Source: JBBIQS01 sp037442205 (GTDB lineage: Bacteria; Myxococcota; Myxococcia; Myxococcales; UBA5297). From it: 64,000 nt of DNA. The DNA lies in the NCBI GenBank assembly GCA_037442205.1, contig JBBIQS010000037.1, positions 1-64,000 on the forward strand, given 5' to 3'. Shown here in pieces: positions 45,445-56,293 of the stretch. Both the position numbers and the translations under genes were made by a program. Numbering within the stretch: the stretch's first letter is position 1; each line of letters starts with the position of its first letter. The notes beneath the pieces are model-generated. The model made no database searches. It saw only the letters and a program-made list of their open reading frames with translations, and was not told where the DNA came from.

Positions 45445-47054
45445 ACCGGCGGCGGCTCGCCCATCGCCTGCGGCAAGCTGATGATCACCCGCGTCCCCAC
45501 GCCGACCTCGCTCTTCACCTCCAGCTTGCCTCCGTGCCGCTGCACGATGCCGTAGACCACCGACAGCCCGAGCCCGGTCCCCTTCTCCTTGGTGGTGAAG
45601 AAGGGATCGAGGATCTTGCCCAGCAGCTCTTCGGGAATCCCGCAGCCGGTGTCGCGCACCTCGACCTGGACGGTGCGGTCCTCCAGCAACCGGCTCTCGA
45701 CCGTCAGCTCGCCGCCCTTGGGCATGGCCTCGATGGCGTTCATCACCACGTTCAGGAACGCCTGCCGCAGCTGTCCCAGGTCGGCCTGCACCGTCACGCC
45801 CTGGCCCAGCCGCGAGGTCAGCTTCACCTGCTGCAGCGCCATCTGGTTGGCGGCCACCGACAACGCCTCCTCGAGCGCCAGGTTGAGGTCGAGCTGCTTC
45901 AGGGTCAGCGGCCGCTGCCGGGCGAAGTCGAGCAGGTTGCGGACGATGGCACTACAGCGCTCGGTCTCGCGCTGCACCATCTTGAGGTTCTTGCCGAACT
46001 GCGCCTTGCCGGCCTCGTCCAGCGGCTTGCCCTCCAGCAGCCGCTGCAGGAGCTTGGAGACGGTGAGGATGCCCATCAGCGGGTTGTTGATCTCGTGGGC
46101 GATCGACGCCGACAGCTTGCCCAGGCTCGACATCTTCTCGGACTGGATCAGCTGCTCCTGCGCGCTCTTGAGGTCGCGGGTGCGCTCCTGCACCTGGGCC
46201 TCCAGGCTCTCCAGCAGCTGCGTCCGGTCGGCCCTCGCCTGGCGCAGCGCCCCGGTCATCTCGTTGAAGCTGGCGGCGACGTAACCGATCTCGGTTGGCG
46301 CGATCATCCCGTGCACGGCGATCGGCTGCTCGAAGTCCTGCTCATGTACCCGCCGGATGCCTCCCGACAGCTCGCGCAGCGGCTTGAGCACCATCAGCCG
46401 CGACAGCAGCGACACCAGCAGGCCGATGGCCAGCGCGGCCAGCGCCGCCAGCCCGAGGGTGGTGCGGGTCAGCTCGCCGGTGCGCGCGTCGCTCTCCTCC
46501 AGCGAGATGGCCACGTCGATGACCCCGAGGATGGAGTCGTTGGCCGAGTGGGCATGGCAGGCGGCGCTGGAGCAGGCCGGCTCGTTGCGCACCGGAGTGA
46601 CCACGCCGAGGATGCGGTGGCCCTTCTCCGAGCGGAAGACGCGGGTGGTGTTCGGCCCCTGGCACGGTCCCAGCGGCTGGTTGCCGGCATGGCACTGGTT
46701 GCAGGACTCGGCGTCGCGGTCGGGGATGTGGCCGACCTCCTTGCTGTCGCGCGAGAAGGTCACCACGCCCTCGCGGTTGAGCATCCGCACCCGCTCGATC
46801 GCCGGCTGGCTGGCGATCGACTCCATCGATAGATAGGCGTCCTGCCGCCGGTCCTCGAGCATGTGGTGGTAGATCGACTGGCTGATGGTCGAGCTGAGCA
46901 GGTGCGAGGCGCGCGAGACCTCGTCCAGCGCCGAGCGCTCCTGGTTGCGCACCGCGACCACCGCGAAGATCCCGATCGCCGCCACGCTCACCAGCACCAC
47001 CGCTGTTGACAGCTGGGTGCTCAGCCGATTCCACCATTTGACGTGCGCGGTCAT
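45441..47054 (-). CDS. Sensor histidine kinase with c-type haem motifs in its periplasmic domain
   Basis: A 537-residue kinase. Two membrane helices (about 13-36 and 198-222) bound a periplasmic domain of about 160 residues that contains a CXXCH (CNQCH, 118-122) and a CX4CH (CSSAACH, 161-167). A HAMP domain, a coiled coil, a DHp domain (IAHEINNP, His320) and a catalytic domain (GTGLGLSVVYGI) follow. Covalent haem in the sensor suggests detection of redox state, oxygen or NO outside the membrane, as known for haem-type kinases in Geobacter; that is inference. It is the first gene of a coupled operon with an archaemetzincin and a sigma-54 regulator. Confidence 0.92.
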   Translation of the reverse strand: MTAHVKWWNRLSTQLSTAVVLVSVAAIGIFAVVAVRNQERSALDEVSRASHLLSSTISQSIYHHMLEDRRQDAYLSMESIASQPAIERVRMLNREGVVTFSRDSKEVGHIPDRDAESCNQCHAGNQPLGPCQGPNTTRVFRSEKGHRILGVVTPVRNEPACSSAACHAHSANDSILGVIDVAISLEESDARTGELTRTTLGLAALAALAIGLLVSLLSRLMVLKPLRELSGGIRRVHEQDFEQPIAVHGMIAPTEIGYVAASFNEMTGALRQARADRTQLLESLEAQVQERTRDLKSAQEQLIQSEKMSSLGKLSASIAHEINNPLMGILTVSKLLQRLLEGKPLDEAGKAQFGKNLKMVQRETERCSAIVRNLLDFARQRPLTLKQLDLNLALEEALSVAANQMALQQVKLTSRLGQGVTVQADLGQLRQAFLNVVMNAIEAMPKGGELTVESRLLEDRTVQVEVRDTGCGIPEELLGKILDPFFTTKEKGTGLGLSVVYGIVQRHGGKLEVKSEVGVGTRVIISLPQAMGEPPPV

Positions 47055-47330
47055 GACTGGCTGTGTTGGAGGCTAGGAGCCGCTCCCCCTCGGGTCAAGC
47101 CGAGGGCGCTCCGCCCGGCGTACCACTTTTCGCAGCCATTAGGCCCACTTACGCGACTTCTTGGCCTGCATACGGGCGTTCGGCTCGCCGGCTTGGCGGA
47201 TGACTTGAGGGCCGAGGGAGCGGTACTCTCCCGGCCCGTCGGACACGCTTCGCGTCGCTTTTGGCGAAGCCCTTCCTCGCGAGCCCTGTTGCGATCGACG
47301 AGAGACTCTCCAGCCCCAAGGAGCACGCCC

Positions 47331-48947
<1,617 letters not shown>

Positions 48948-49016
48948 CCGTGGCGCGACGGCGGCGCCCCGGCGAATGGCCTGGGCGCCGCGACGAACGA
49001 AGGACCTCGGGCCCGC

Positions 49017-49838
49017 TCAGCTCACCGACTGTCCCGCAAGCCGCTCGAACTCGTCCGGGTCGTGCGAGCAGAAGATCGTCAACCCTGCGGCGGGGCGGGC
49101 GTGGAGCTCGCGCAGCCGCTCGAGGTTGGCATCGGCGGCCGCCCGATCCCAGTGGGCGATCCGCTCGAAGACCCTGAGCCCCGGCGGGCAGGTGGACGGA
49201 GTCCGGAGCCGTCCGGAGTGGTAGTACGAGTCCCCGGCGTGGAGCAGCCAGCCGCTCGCGCCGCGCACCGCCACCGCCGTGTGACCGCGGCTGTGCCCTG
49301 GCAGCGGAATGAGGAGCACCTCGTCGTTCGTCCCGGGCAACGCGCGGATGGCCCCCAAGCCCATCCACGTCTCGGTGGTCGAGCCGTGCACCGACCACCG
49401 CGGCCCGTGGGCAAAGTGGTGCCGGCGATAGCGGTTCCCCTCGAGAAACCCCGCGGGAGCCAGCGCCGCGTCGCGCTCCGCGGCCAGCACGTGGATGTCG
49501 GCCCAGGGGAAGTCCGCCAGGCCGCCGGCGTGGTCCAGGTCGAGGTGGGTGGCGATGATGTGGCGCACCTCCTCGGGCCGGAATCCCAGCGCCCTGACCT
49601 TCTCCACCGCGCTCTCGCGCGGATCGAGCCGCACGCCCAGCAGCGGCGCCATCGGCCCGAGCCGAGAGAACGGCCGCGCCAGGTCCCGCGATGCCAGCCC
49701 GGTGTCGACCAGCGTCAGCCCTTCCGAGGTCTCGACGAGCAGGCAGTGGCAGACCATGCGCGCCGGCGTTCGATTCACCAGCCTCCCGCCGGGCGGGCAG
49801 AGCGTGCCGCAGTTGAGGTGGTGGATCTTGAGGGCCAT
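49017..49838 (-). CDS. Metallo-beta-lactamase-fold hydrolase
   Basis: A 273-residue protein of the lactonase-like MBL group. The metal motif is THLDLDHAGG (HXDXDH variant of HXHXDH), with PGHSRGHTAVAV, HAGDSYYH and a final His in FCSHDPDEF. Two metal ions are expected. The first HXH position is Asp here, which is seen in a known subset of the fold. Lactone or ester hydrolysis is likely, but quorum-signal degradation is not shown. GGAGAGAACCG precedes the ATG. It is convergent with the fumarase gene. Confidence 0.85.
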   Translation of the reverse strand: MALKIHHLNCGTLCPPGGRLVNRTPARMVCHCLLVETSEGLTLVDTGLASRDLARPFSRLGPMAPLLGVRLDPRESAVEKVRALGFRPEEVRHIIATHLDLDHAGGLADFPWADIHVLAAERDAALAPAGFLEGNRYRRHHFAHGPRWSVHGSTTETWMGLGAIRALPGTNDEVLLIPLPGHSRGHTAVAVRGASGWLLHAGDSYYHSGRLRTPSTCPPGLRVFERIAHWDRAAADANLERLRELHARPAAGLTIFCSHDPDEFERLAGQSVS

Positions 49839-49909
49839 CGGTTCTCTCCACGCCTTCCCGCTGCGATGGCGAATGCAGCTTCGAGCTGCCTTTCAGCCGC
49901 TGAGCGCGG

Positions 49910-50980
49910 TCAGCGCCGCTCGCGCCCCGGCAGCACCTCGCGCAGGATCTGCCGGGCGTTGCGCAGCATCTCGACGGTGGTGTCCCAGCCGACGCAGGGA
50001 TCGGTCACCGAGCAGCCGTACTTGAGCTGCGAGAGATCGGCGGGGATCGGCTGGCGGCCCGGCTCGAGGAAGCTCTCGACCATCAGCCCCACCAGCGAGC
50101 GATTGCCCTCGCGGATCTGGTGGACCACGTCCTTCATCACCAGCGGCTGCAGCTCGTGGCGCTTGGAGGAGTTGGCGTGGCTGCAGTCCACCACCAGGTT
50201 CCTGGGCAGCCCGGCCTTCTCCAGCGCCTGCTCGGCCAGCGAGACCGAGACGGTGTCGAAGTTGGGCCGGCCGCTGCCGCCGCGCAGCACCAGGTGGCCG
50301 TAGCGGTTGCCGCGGGTGCGCACCACCGCCGAGCGCCCCTGGCCGTTGACGCCGAGGAAGGCGTGCGGCCGGGCGGCGGAGACGATGCCGTCGATCGCCC
50401 CCTGGATGTCGCCATCGGTGGCGTTCTTGAAGCCCACCGGCGTCGACAGCCCCGAGCTCATCTCGCGGTGGGTCTGCGACTCGGAGGTGCGCGCGCCGAT
50501 CGCCGTCCAGCCGACCAGGTCGCCGTAGTACTGCGGGGCGATCGGGTCGAGGGCCTCGGTGGCCGCCGGCAGCCCCAGCTCGTTGACGTCCCGCAAAAAG
50601 CGCCGCGCCCGCTCCATTCCCTCGGCGATGCGGAACGAGTCGTCCATGTGCGGGTCGTTGATGAACCCCTTCCAGCCGAGCGAGGTGCGCGGCTTCTCGA
50701 AGTAGACCCGCATCACCACCAGCAGCGTGTCGGCGACCTCCCTGGCCAGCCCGGACAGCCGCTGGGCGTACTCGAGCCCGGCCACCGGGTCGTGGATGGA
50801 GCACGGGCCGACCACCACGAAGATCCGCCGGTCGCGGCCGTCGAGGATCGCCTCCAGCGCCCGCCGCCCCTGGACCACCGTCTGCGCCGCCGCCTCGCTC
50901 AGCGACACCTTGGCCTTCACCTCGTCGGGCGAAGGCATCAGCGCGAAGTCGATGACGTTTAGGTTTTCGGTGCGCTCCAT
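49910..50980 (-). CDS. aroG: 3-deoxy-7-phosphoheptulonate synthase (DAHP synthase, type I)
   Basis: A 356-residue enzyme of the AroF/G/H type that makes DAHP from PEP and erythrose-4-phosphate, the first step of aromatic biosynthesis. It has VVVGPCSIHDPVAGLEYA, the FEKPRTSLGWKGFINDP block, GARTSESQTHREMSSGLS, DCSHANSSKRHELQ and the C-terminal KYGCSVTDPCVGWDTT. The length matches E. coli AroG. Feedback type (Phe, Tyr or Trp) cannot be told. An AroQ-like gene lies 4 kb away but is not part of the same unit. Confidence 0.95.
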   Translation of the reverse strand: MERTENLNVIDFALMPSPDEVKAKVSLSEAAAQTVVQGRRALEAILDGRDRRIFVVVGPCSIHDPVAGLEYAQRLSGLAREVADTLLVVMRVYFEKPRTSLGWKGFINDPHMDDSFRIAEGMERARRFLRDVNELGLPAATEALDPIAPQYYGDLVGWTAIGARTSESQTHREMSSGLSTPVGFKNATDGDIQGAIDGIVSAARPHAFLGVNGQGRSAVVRTRGNRYGHLVLRGGSGRPNFDTVSVSLAEQALEKAGLPRNLVVDCSHANSSKRHELQPLVMKDVVHQIREGNRSLVGLMVESFLEPGRQPIPADLSQLKYGCSVTDPCVGWDTTVEMLRNARQILREVLPGRERR

Positions 50981-51115
50981 CGTGCTCCGCTCGCGCTCTT
51001 CTTCCCCTCGGCCAGAACAATAACCAGCCGGGCGCCGGATTCGCCCGATCGATTCGCTCGGTGAACGAGAGCCTGGGCGCCGGCCGGGCCAGCCAGCCAG
51101 CGAGCGGGGCGTGGG

Positions 51116-52192
51116 CTACTGGGCGCTGCCGCGCTCCAGCTTGCGGATGGAGACCGCGATCACCTTGTTGATGCGCGTATTCTCCGGCTTGGCCAGCGCC
51201 TCGCGCAGCGAGGCCAGGGCGCGGGGATCGCCCAGCTCGGCCAGGGCCTGCGAGGCCGAGCCGCGCATCGACTCCTCGGCGTCGGCCAGCACTTCCAGGC
51301 AGACCTGGAGGGCGTCGGAGCCGCCCAGCGCCGCCAGCAGCGCCAGCGAGTGGACCCGGTCCTTGCGGTCGGCGCGGGCGTCGCGGGCCAGCGCGGTCAG
51401 CCTGGGGATGTCGAACAGCGAGCGCATCTCGCGCAGGGCGCCGCGCGCCGAGCGCTGCACCTCGACCGCCTCCAGGGGCGAGGTGGCCAGCTCGGACAGC
51501 CGGTCCACCGCCAGGGCGTGCTTGTGCGCCCCGAGGATCGCCGCGCAGCGCTCGCGCACCCGGTAGCTGGGGTGATCGAGCCCCTTCATCAGCAGCAGGT
51601 TGGCGGCGCCGGGATCCATGGTGTTCAGGGCCACCTCGGCCGCCTTCTGGACCTCGCGCTCGGGGTCGCCGAGCAGCTCGGCCAGCAGCAGGCCCGACTC
51701 GGCGTCCTTGATCTGCGCCACCACCTCGACCAGCACCGCCCGCACCCGGCTGCTGCCGCGCTCGCGGGCGGCCTGCAGGTAGGGCAGCGCCTCGGGGCGG
51801 GCCAGCTTGAGCAGCGAGCGGCGGCACTCGTCGCGCACCAACTCCTCGGAGTCGTCGAGGTGGACCACCAGGGCCTCGGCGGCGTGGACGTCGCCCAGGT
51901 TCCCCAGGGCCAGCGCGCAGGCGCCGCGCACCGGGTAGTCAGCGTCGTTCTCCAGGCACTCGGCCAGCGCCGGGCCGGCGTCCAGCCCGCCGACGCGCCC
52001 CATGATCAGCGCCGCCTGCAGCCGGACCTTGAGCGGCCGCTCGGGAACCCCGCGCAGCGCCTCGACCAGCTTCCCCAGGTCGGCGGCGGAGAGCGAGCTC
52101 GGCCTGGCCGGAGCAGCGGCCTCTTCCGCGTGAGCCAGCGGCGCGGCGAGCCCGAGCGAGATCAGCAGCGAAGCGAGGCGATGAATGCGCAT
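51116..52192 (-). CDS. Secreted HEAT-repeat protein
   Basis: A 358-residue protein with a Sec signal peptide (about 1-22, ending AHAEE). The rest is a run of about eight HEAT/PBS-lyase-type helical pairs (for example ARGALREMRSLFDIPRLTAL and ASQALAELGDPRALASLREAL). These form a solenoid for protein binding; no enzymatic motif is seen. It follows a membrane-protein gene, separated by 43 bases on the same strand, and may be cotranscribed with it. Function unknown. Confidence 0.8.
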   Translation of the reverse strand: MRIHRLASLLISLGLAAPLAHAEEAAAPARPSSLSAADLGKLVEALRGVPERPLKVRLQAALIMGRVGGLDAGPALAECLENDADYPVRGACALALGNLGDVHAAEALVVHLDDSEELVRDECRRSLLKLARPEALPYLQAARERGSSRVRAVLVEVVAQIKDAESGLLLAELLGDPEREVQKAAEVALNTMDPGAANLLLMKGLDHPSYRVRERCAAILGAHKHALAVDRLSELATSPLEAVEVQRSARGALREMRSLFDIPRLTALARDARADRKDRVHSLALLAALGGSDALQVCLEVLADAEESMRGSASQALAELGDPRALASLREALAKPENTRINKVIAVSIRKLERGSAQ

Positions 52193-52235
52193 GATGCTCT
52201 GCCCTATCGGATGAGGGTTTTCAGCACCGAAGCGA

Positions 52236-52889
52236 TCAGGCGGCCTGGGAGCGGGCGGCGGCCTCGGCCTTCTGGCCAGGGGTCGCGGGCTCCTCGCTGG
52301 CAGCCGCCTCGAGCAGGCGCTGGCTCATGGCGCGCGCCTTCTCCAGCTGTGGCCGCAGCAGGTCGGCCGACTCCGGCGACTTGGCGAGCGCCTTCTCCAT
52401 GGCCTCGGCCACCGCCTTGAGGACCTCGCCGTCGGCCTTGTCCCGGGCGCGCATGTTGCCGACCGCCTGGAAGAGCACGTCGTAGAAGTTCTTCAGCTCG
52501 TCTCCCTTGCGCAGCGGGCGCAGCTGCGGGTAGCGCCCCTCGCCGATCACTGCCAGGTAGTGGGAGAAGACGAAGATCGGCCCGGCCACCCGGTGGGTGA
52601 TCAGGATGCCGAACAGCCCCAGGACGATGGCCATGATCACCGAGATGGCCATCACCAGCCACAGCAGGGTCGAGTCCTCGGTCTTGACGATGTCCAGGTA
52701 GCGGCCGGGCAGGTCGAGCAGGTCGGTGGCCTCGACGTGGGCCTTGTACATCAGCCCGCCGAACAGCAGGCTGATGGCCGCCGAGACGACGACCATGATG
52801 AGCGTGTACTTGAGCTGGAAGCCGCGGTCGATGAGGTAGGTGCGGCGGGCGACCTTGGCTCGGGTCGGAGCGGGATTGGCGCTCTCCAT
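52236..52889 (-). CDS. Two-helix membrane protein with a HAMP-like segment
   Basis: A 217-residue protein. Two membrane helices (about 25-47 and 80-100) flank a short periplasmic loop, and HRVAGPIFVFSHYLAVIGEG follows the second helix as in HAMP-linked receptors; a helical Ala/Glu-rich tail ends the protein. No kinase, MCP or cyclase domain is attached. The ATG at 52889 has AGGAGG ten bases upstream; an earlier ATG at 52928 is possible. It may be cotranscribed with the HEAT gene downstream. Similar stand-alone proteins occur in myxobacteria; function unknown. Confidence 0.72.
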   Translation of the reverse strand: MESANPAPTRAKVARRTYLIDRGFQLKYTLIMVVVSAAISLLFGGLMYKAHVEATDLLDLPGRYLDIVKTEDSTLLWLVMAISVIMAIVLGLFGILITHRVAGPIFVFSHYLAVIGEGRYPQLRPLRKGDELKNFYDVLFQAVGNMRARDKADGEVLKAVAEAMEKALAKSPESADLLRPQLEKARAMSQRLLEAAASEEPATPGQKAEAAARSQAA

Positions 52890-53017
52890 GGCGTTGATGC
52901 CTCCTGAAGCTCGGCTGGCGAGGGACATCTCTCAGGGAAAGAACGGGAGGCATCTTATCCCGGCCCCCGGCAAAGCCAACTCTTGACAGCGTCGGCTCGC
53001 GGACGCTGCATGACGCC

Positions 53018-54274
53018 ATGGTTGACTTGGTCGCCATCTACCGGCAGGCGGTGGAGTCGCTGGGCGCGCAGAGGCTGGCGCGGGAGGCGCTGGCCGGGCA
53101 TCGGCGCGCGCTCGAGCCGGCGGCCGGGGGCAAGCTGGCGGTGTTCGCGCTGGGGAAGCCGGCCTGTGCACTGGCGCGCGGGGCTGCTCAGGCGCTGGGC
53201 GAGTCGATCGTCGGGCTGGCCGTCGGCGGGACCGAGTCCGAGTTGCCGCCGAACGTGAAGTTCATCCGCGGCAGCCACCCGGTGCCCGACCAAGCCAGCC
53301 TCGAGGCGGGCGAAGCGCTGATGAGAGCGGTCGGGAGCCTGCGATTCGAGGACGCCGCGCTCTTCCTGATCGGCGGCGGCGGCTCGGCGATGGCAGTCCT
53401 GCCCGCGCCGGGGCTGTCGCTGGCCGACAAGCGCGCCGCGGTGCGGAGTCTGGTCGGCAGCGGCGCGCCGATCGAAGAGATCAACGCGGTCCGCAAACAT
53501 TTGTCGGGGCTGAAGGGTGGGAGGGTGGCGCTCGGCTGCCGGGCGGGTCGGGCGCTGACTCTGGCGCTGTGCGACATCCCCTCGATCGAGTTGGCGGCGG
53601 TGGCCTCGGGGCCGACGGCGGCAGACGCAACGACCTATGCCGACTGCCTGCGCATCATTGAGAGGCGGTCTGTCTCGCTCCCCGAAGCTGCGCAGCGGCT
53701 GCTGGAGCGCGGTGCCCGAGGCGCGATCGAAGAGACGCCCAAGCCCGGCGATCCACGGCTGGCCAGGTTCGAGTCAGCCCTGCTCGCCTCGCCGATCGAT
53801 CTCGCGCGTCGGGCCGGCGAACTGGCCCGCGCGGCGGGACTCGAGGCGCAGGTCGAGGAGAAGCCCTTCGCCGGTCCTATCGAACGGCTCGCGGACCGAA
53901 TCCTCGAGGAAGCGCGGAAACTTCCCCGGGGAGGCGCCTTCGTGATCGCCGGCGAGCCGACGCTTAGGGTTCCGGAAGGCGCTGGCTCGGGTGGCCGAAT
54001 GCAGCAGCTGGCGCTCATGCTCGCCTCGGCGCTCGAAGGATCGCCAATCCGTGTGCTGTGCGCCGGCAGCGATGGCCGGGACGGGCGCTCGGAGCACGCG
54101 GGAGCGGTCATCGACGGGCAGACCGCCTCGCGTGCCCGCGGCGAAGGAGTCGATCTCTCGCGGGCTCTGCGCGATTTCGACAGCGCTGCTGCTTGCGACC
54201 GGCTGAAAATCGCCTTGCCCACCTTCGATTCCGGCACCAATCTGTGCGACCTCGTGATCGCCGCCGCCGAGTGA
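53018..54274 (+). CDS. Glycerate 2-kinase, MOFRL/GckA type
   Basis: A 418-residue kinase of the DUF4147/MOFRL family, which phosphorylates glycerate at C2. Marks are FALGKPACALARGAAQAL, the glycine-rich FLIGGGGSAM, SGAPIEEINAVRKHLSGLKGG and the C-terminal MOFRL domain (GSGGRMQQLALMLA; VLCAGSDGRDGRSEHAG). The length is full. A TTGACA (52983-52988) lies 30 bases before the ATG without a clear -10. It is the first of a co-directional run with fmt, an AroQ-like gene, rsmB and rpe, spaced by 24 to 101 bases. Confidence 0.9.
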   Translation: MVDLVAIYRQAVESLGAQRLAREALAGHRRALEPAAGGKLAVFALGKPACALARGAAQALGESIVGLAVGGTESELPPNVKFIRGSHPVPDQASLEAGEALMRAVGSLRFEDAALFLIGGGGSAMAVLPAPGLSLADKRAAVRSLVGSGAPIEEINAVRKHLSGLKGGRVALGCRAGRALTLALCDIPSIELAAVASGPTAADATTYADCLRIIERRSVSLPEAAQRLLERGARGAIEETPKPGDPRLARFESALLASPIDLARRAGELARAAGLEAQVEEKPFAGPIERLADRILEEARKLPRGGAFVIAGEPTLRVPEGAGSGGRMQQLALMLASALEGSPIRVLCAGSDGRDGRSEHAGAVIDGQTASRARGEGVDLSRALRDFDSAAACDRLKIALPTFDSGTNLCDLVIAAAE

Positions 54275-54298
54275 TTCGAAGCGCGGCGCAGGACGCAC

Positions 54299-55228
54299 AT
54301 GGACAAGCCTCGCATCGTCTTCATGGGCACCCCCGACTTCGCGGTGCCCTCGCTCGCCGCCTGCGCCGAGATCGGCCAGGTGGTGCTGGTGGTCACCCAG
54401 CCCGATCGCCCCAAGGGCCGCGGCAACCAGCTGACTGCTCCGCCGGTGAAACAGTGGGCGCTCGAGCGCGGTCTGCCGGTGGTCCAGCCCGAGAAGCTCA
54501 AGGCCACCCGATTCCACGAGGAGCTGGCCCGCTACGCTCCCGACCTGGCGGTGGTCGCCGCCTACGGCCGCATCCTGCCTCCCGAGGTGCTGGCGGTCCC
54601 GAAGAAGGGCTGCCTCAACGTCCACGGCTCGCTGTTGCCCAAGTACCGCGGCGCCGCCCCGATCCAGTGGGCGGTCGCCAACGGCGATCCCGAAACCGGC
54701 GTCTGCCTGATGCAGATGGAGGCCGGCCTCGACACCGGCCCGGTCGTCGCCCGCGGCGTCCTCCCCATCGGCCCGGAGGACACCGGCGGCTCGATGCACG
54801 ACAAGCTGGCGCAGCTCGGCGCTCAGGTGCTGCGCGACGAGGCCCCTCCTTATATGCGGGGCGAGCGGCAGCCGGTGCCCCAGGACCACGCCCGCGCCAC
54901 ACTCGCCCCGATGCTCAAGAAGGAAGACGGCCGGCTCGACTTCAAGCTGCCCGCGCGCCTGGTCGAGTGCCGCATCCGCGGCTTTACGCCCTGGCCCGGC
55001 GCCTTCACCACCTTCGAAGGCAAGCTGCTCAAAGTGCTGCGCGCCCAGGTCCACCAGTCCAAGGGCGAGCCAGGGGTCGTCCTCGGCGCCGACGCCCAGG
55101 GGATCGAGGTCGGCTGCGGCGAAGGGTCGCTGCTCATCACTGACTTGCAGCCCGAGGGAGGCAAGAGGATGACCGCCGCCCAGTACCTGCCCGGCCATCG
55201 GGTCGAGCGCGGCCAGAGGGTGGGGTAG
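54299..55228 (+). CDS. fmt: Methionyl-tRNA formyltransferase
   Basis: A 309-residue enzyme that formylates initiator Met-tRNA using 10-formyl-THF. Motifs are FMGTPDFAVPSL, the catalytic Asn-His region NVHGSLLPKYRGAAPIQWA with the Asp in GLDTGPV, and the C-terminal OB-like domain (GFTPWPGAFTTFEGKLLKVL). No def (peptide deformylase) gene is adjacent, which is unusual. Start ATG at 54299 with AGGA upstream. Neighbours are co-directional housekeeping genes. Confidence 0.96.
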   Translation: MDKPRIVFMGTPDFAVPSLAACAEIGQVVLVVTQPDRPKGRGNQLTAPPVKQWALERGLPVVQPEKLKATRFHEELARYAPDLAVVAAYGRILPPEVLAVPKKGCLNVHGSLLPKYRGAAPIQWAVANGDPETGVCLMQMEAGLDTGPVVARGVLPIGPEDTGGSMHDKLAQLGAQVLRDEAPPYMRGERQPVPQDHARATLAPMLKKEDGRLDFKLPARLVECRIRGFTPWPGAFTTFEGKLLKVLRAQVHQSKGEPGVVLGADAQGIEVGCGEGSLLITDLQPEGGKRMTAAQYLPGHRVERGQRVG

Positions 55229-55329
55229 TCGGCTACCCGGCATTGGCCGGAAGGCGACAAGGAGTTTGGCGTTTGCAGCGAAGGGGTATGATGATCGCCG
55301 GCGCTACCTCAAGCCCCTCGAGGTCTTGA

Positions 55330-56253
55330 ATGAACATCCTGATCGTCCACGGCCCCAACCTGAACCTGCTCGGCGAGGCCAAGGGCGACCCGCTCCCCTT
55401 CGGCGAGCTCAACCTGCGGCTGGAGGCCTTCGCCCGCGAGCTGGGGGCGACGGTCAAGATCATCCAGTCGAACCACGAGGGCGTCATCCTCGACACCCTG
55501 CAGGCCGAGCGCAGCTGGGCCGACGCCGTCCTCATCAACCCGGCGGCGCTGACCCACACCAGCTACTCGCTGCGCGAGTGCCTGCGCCTCCTCGGCAAGC
55601 CGGCGATCGAGGTCCACCTCGAGGACATCCGCCGCCGCGAGACCTGGCGCCGCAAATCGGTGATCAAGGACGCCTGCGAGGCCCAGGTGATGGGCAAGGG
55701 CCTGATCAGCTACCTCGACGGCCTGGAGCGGCTGGTCACCGGCAAGTACTCCGGCCTGCGCAAGGGCAAGTCGAAGGCCGCCGCCGCCGCGGCGCTGCCC
55801 GCCCCCTCCAAGGCCGCCAAGGCTCCGGCCGCCACCGCCAAGATCGCCAAGACCCTCGGCCGCGCCCAGAGCGCCGACCCGGCGGCGCTGCTGCGCCAGG
55901 CCGCTCACGCGCCCCCGCCTCCCCCCAAGGGTGCCATCAAGACCCTGGGCCGGCTCGCGCCCCCGCCGGCCGCCGAACCCGAGGCCAGGGTTCCCGCAAA
56001 GCTGGTCAAGAGCGGCATCTCCCGCTACGCGGTGCGCGAGCGCATCGCCGCCCGGCTCGGCGGCAAGATCAGCCCGTCGGCCCTGGCCACCTGGGCTCGC
56101 GAGCAGTGGCTCAACCTCGAGCGCGGCGCCGCCACCGAGGTCGGGCAGCGCGAGCTGCTCTCCGAGGCGCTGCAGTCCCTGGCCCTGTCGGCGACGCCGG
56201 CGGGCAAGCTGGATGACAACGAGTTGGTCGAACTGATGACGCGCCTGGATTAG
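55330..56253 (+). CDS. AroQ-like protein (type II dehydroquinase fold) with a C-terminal extension, catalytic Tyr absent
   Basis: A 307-residue protein. Residues 1 to about 145 match type II 3-dehydroquinate dehydratase: HGPNLNLLG, Asn in INPAALTHTS, EVHLEDIRRRE. The lid loop differs: position 24, which is the catalytic Tyr in known enzymes, is Phe (DPLPFGELN), and the loop Arg is missing. Normal AroQ is about 150 residues; here a basic Ala/Lys/Pro-rich linker (about 150-225) leads to a helical C-terminal domain (about 228-307, ISRYAVRERIAARLGGKISP). Dehydroquinase activity is doubtful; a nucleic-acid or protein-binding role for the tail is possible. Sits between fmt and rsmB. Confidence 0.8.
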   Translation: MNILIVHGPNLNLLGEAKGDPLPFGELNLRLEAFARELGATVKIIQSNHEGVILDTLQAERSWADAVLINPAALTHTSYSLRECLRLLGKPAIEVHLEDIRRRETWRRKSVIKDACEAQVMGKGLISYLDGLERLVTGKYSGLRKGKSKAAAAAALPAPSKAAKAPAATAKIAKTLGRAQSADPAALLRQAAHAPPPPPKGAIKTLGRLAPPPAAEPEARVPAKLVKSGISRYAVRERIAARLGGKISPSALATWAREQWLNLERGAATEVGQRELLSEALQSLALSATPAGKLDDNELVELMTRLD

Positions 56254-56293
56254 GCGCTACTTTGCGCGGGCGAAATCCCGCGCCGCGATTCTC

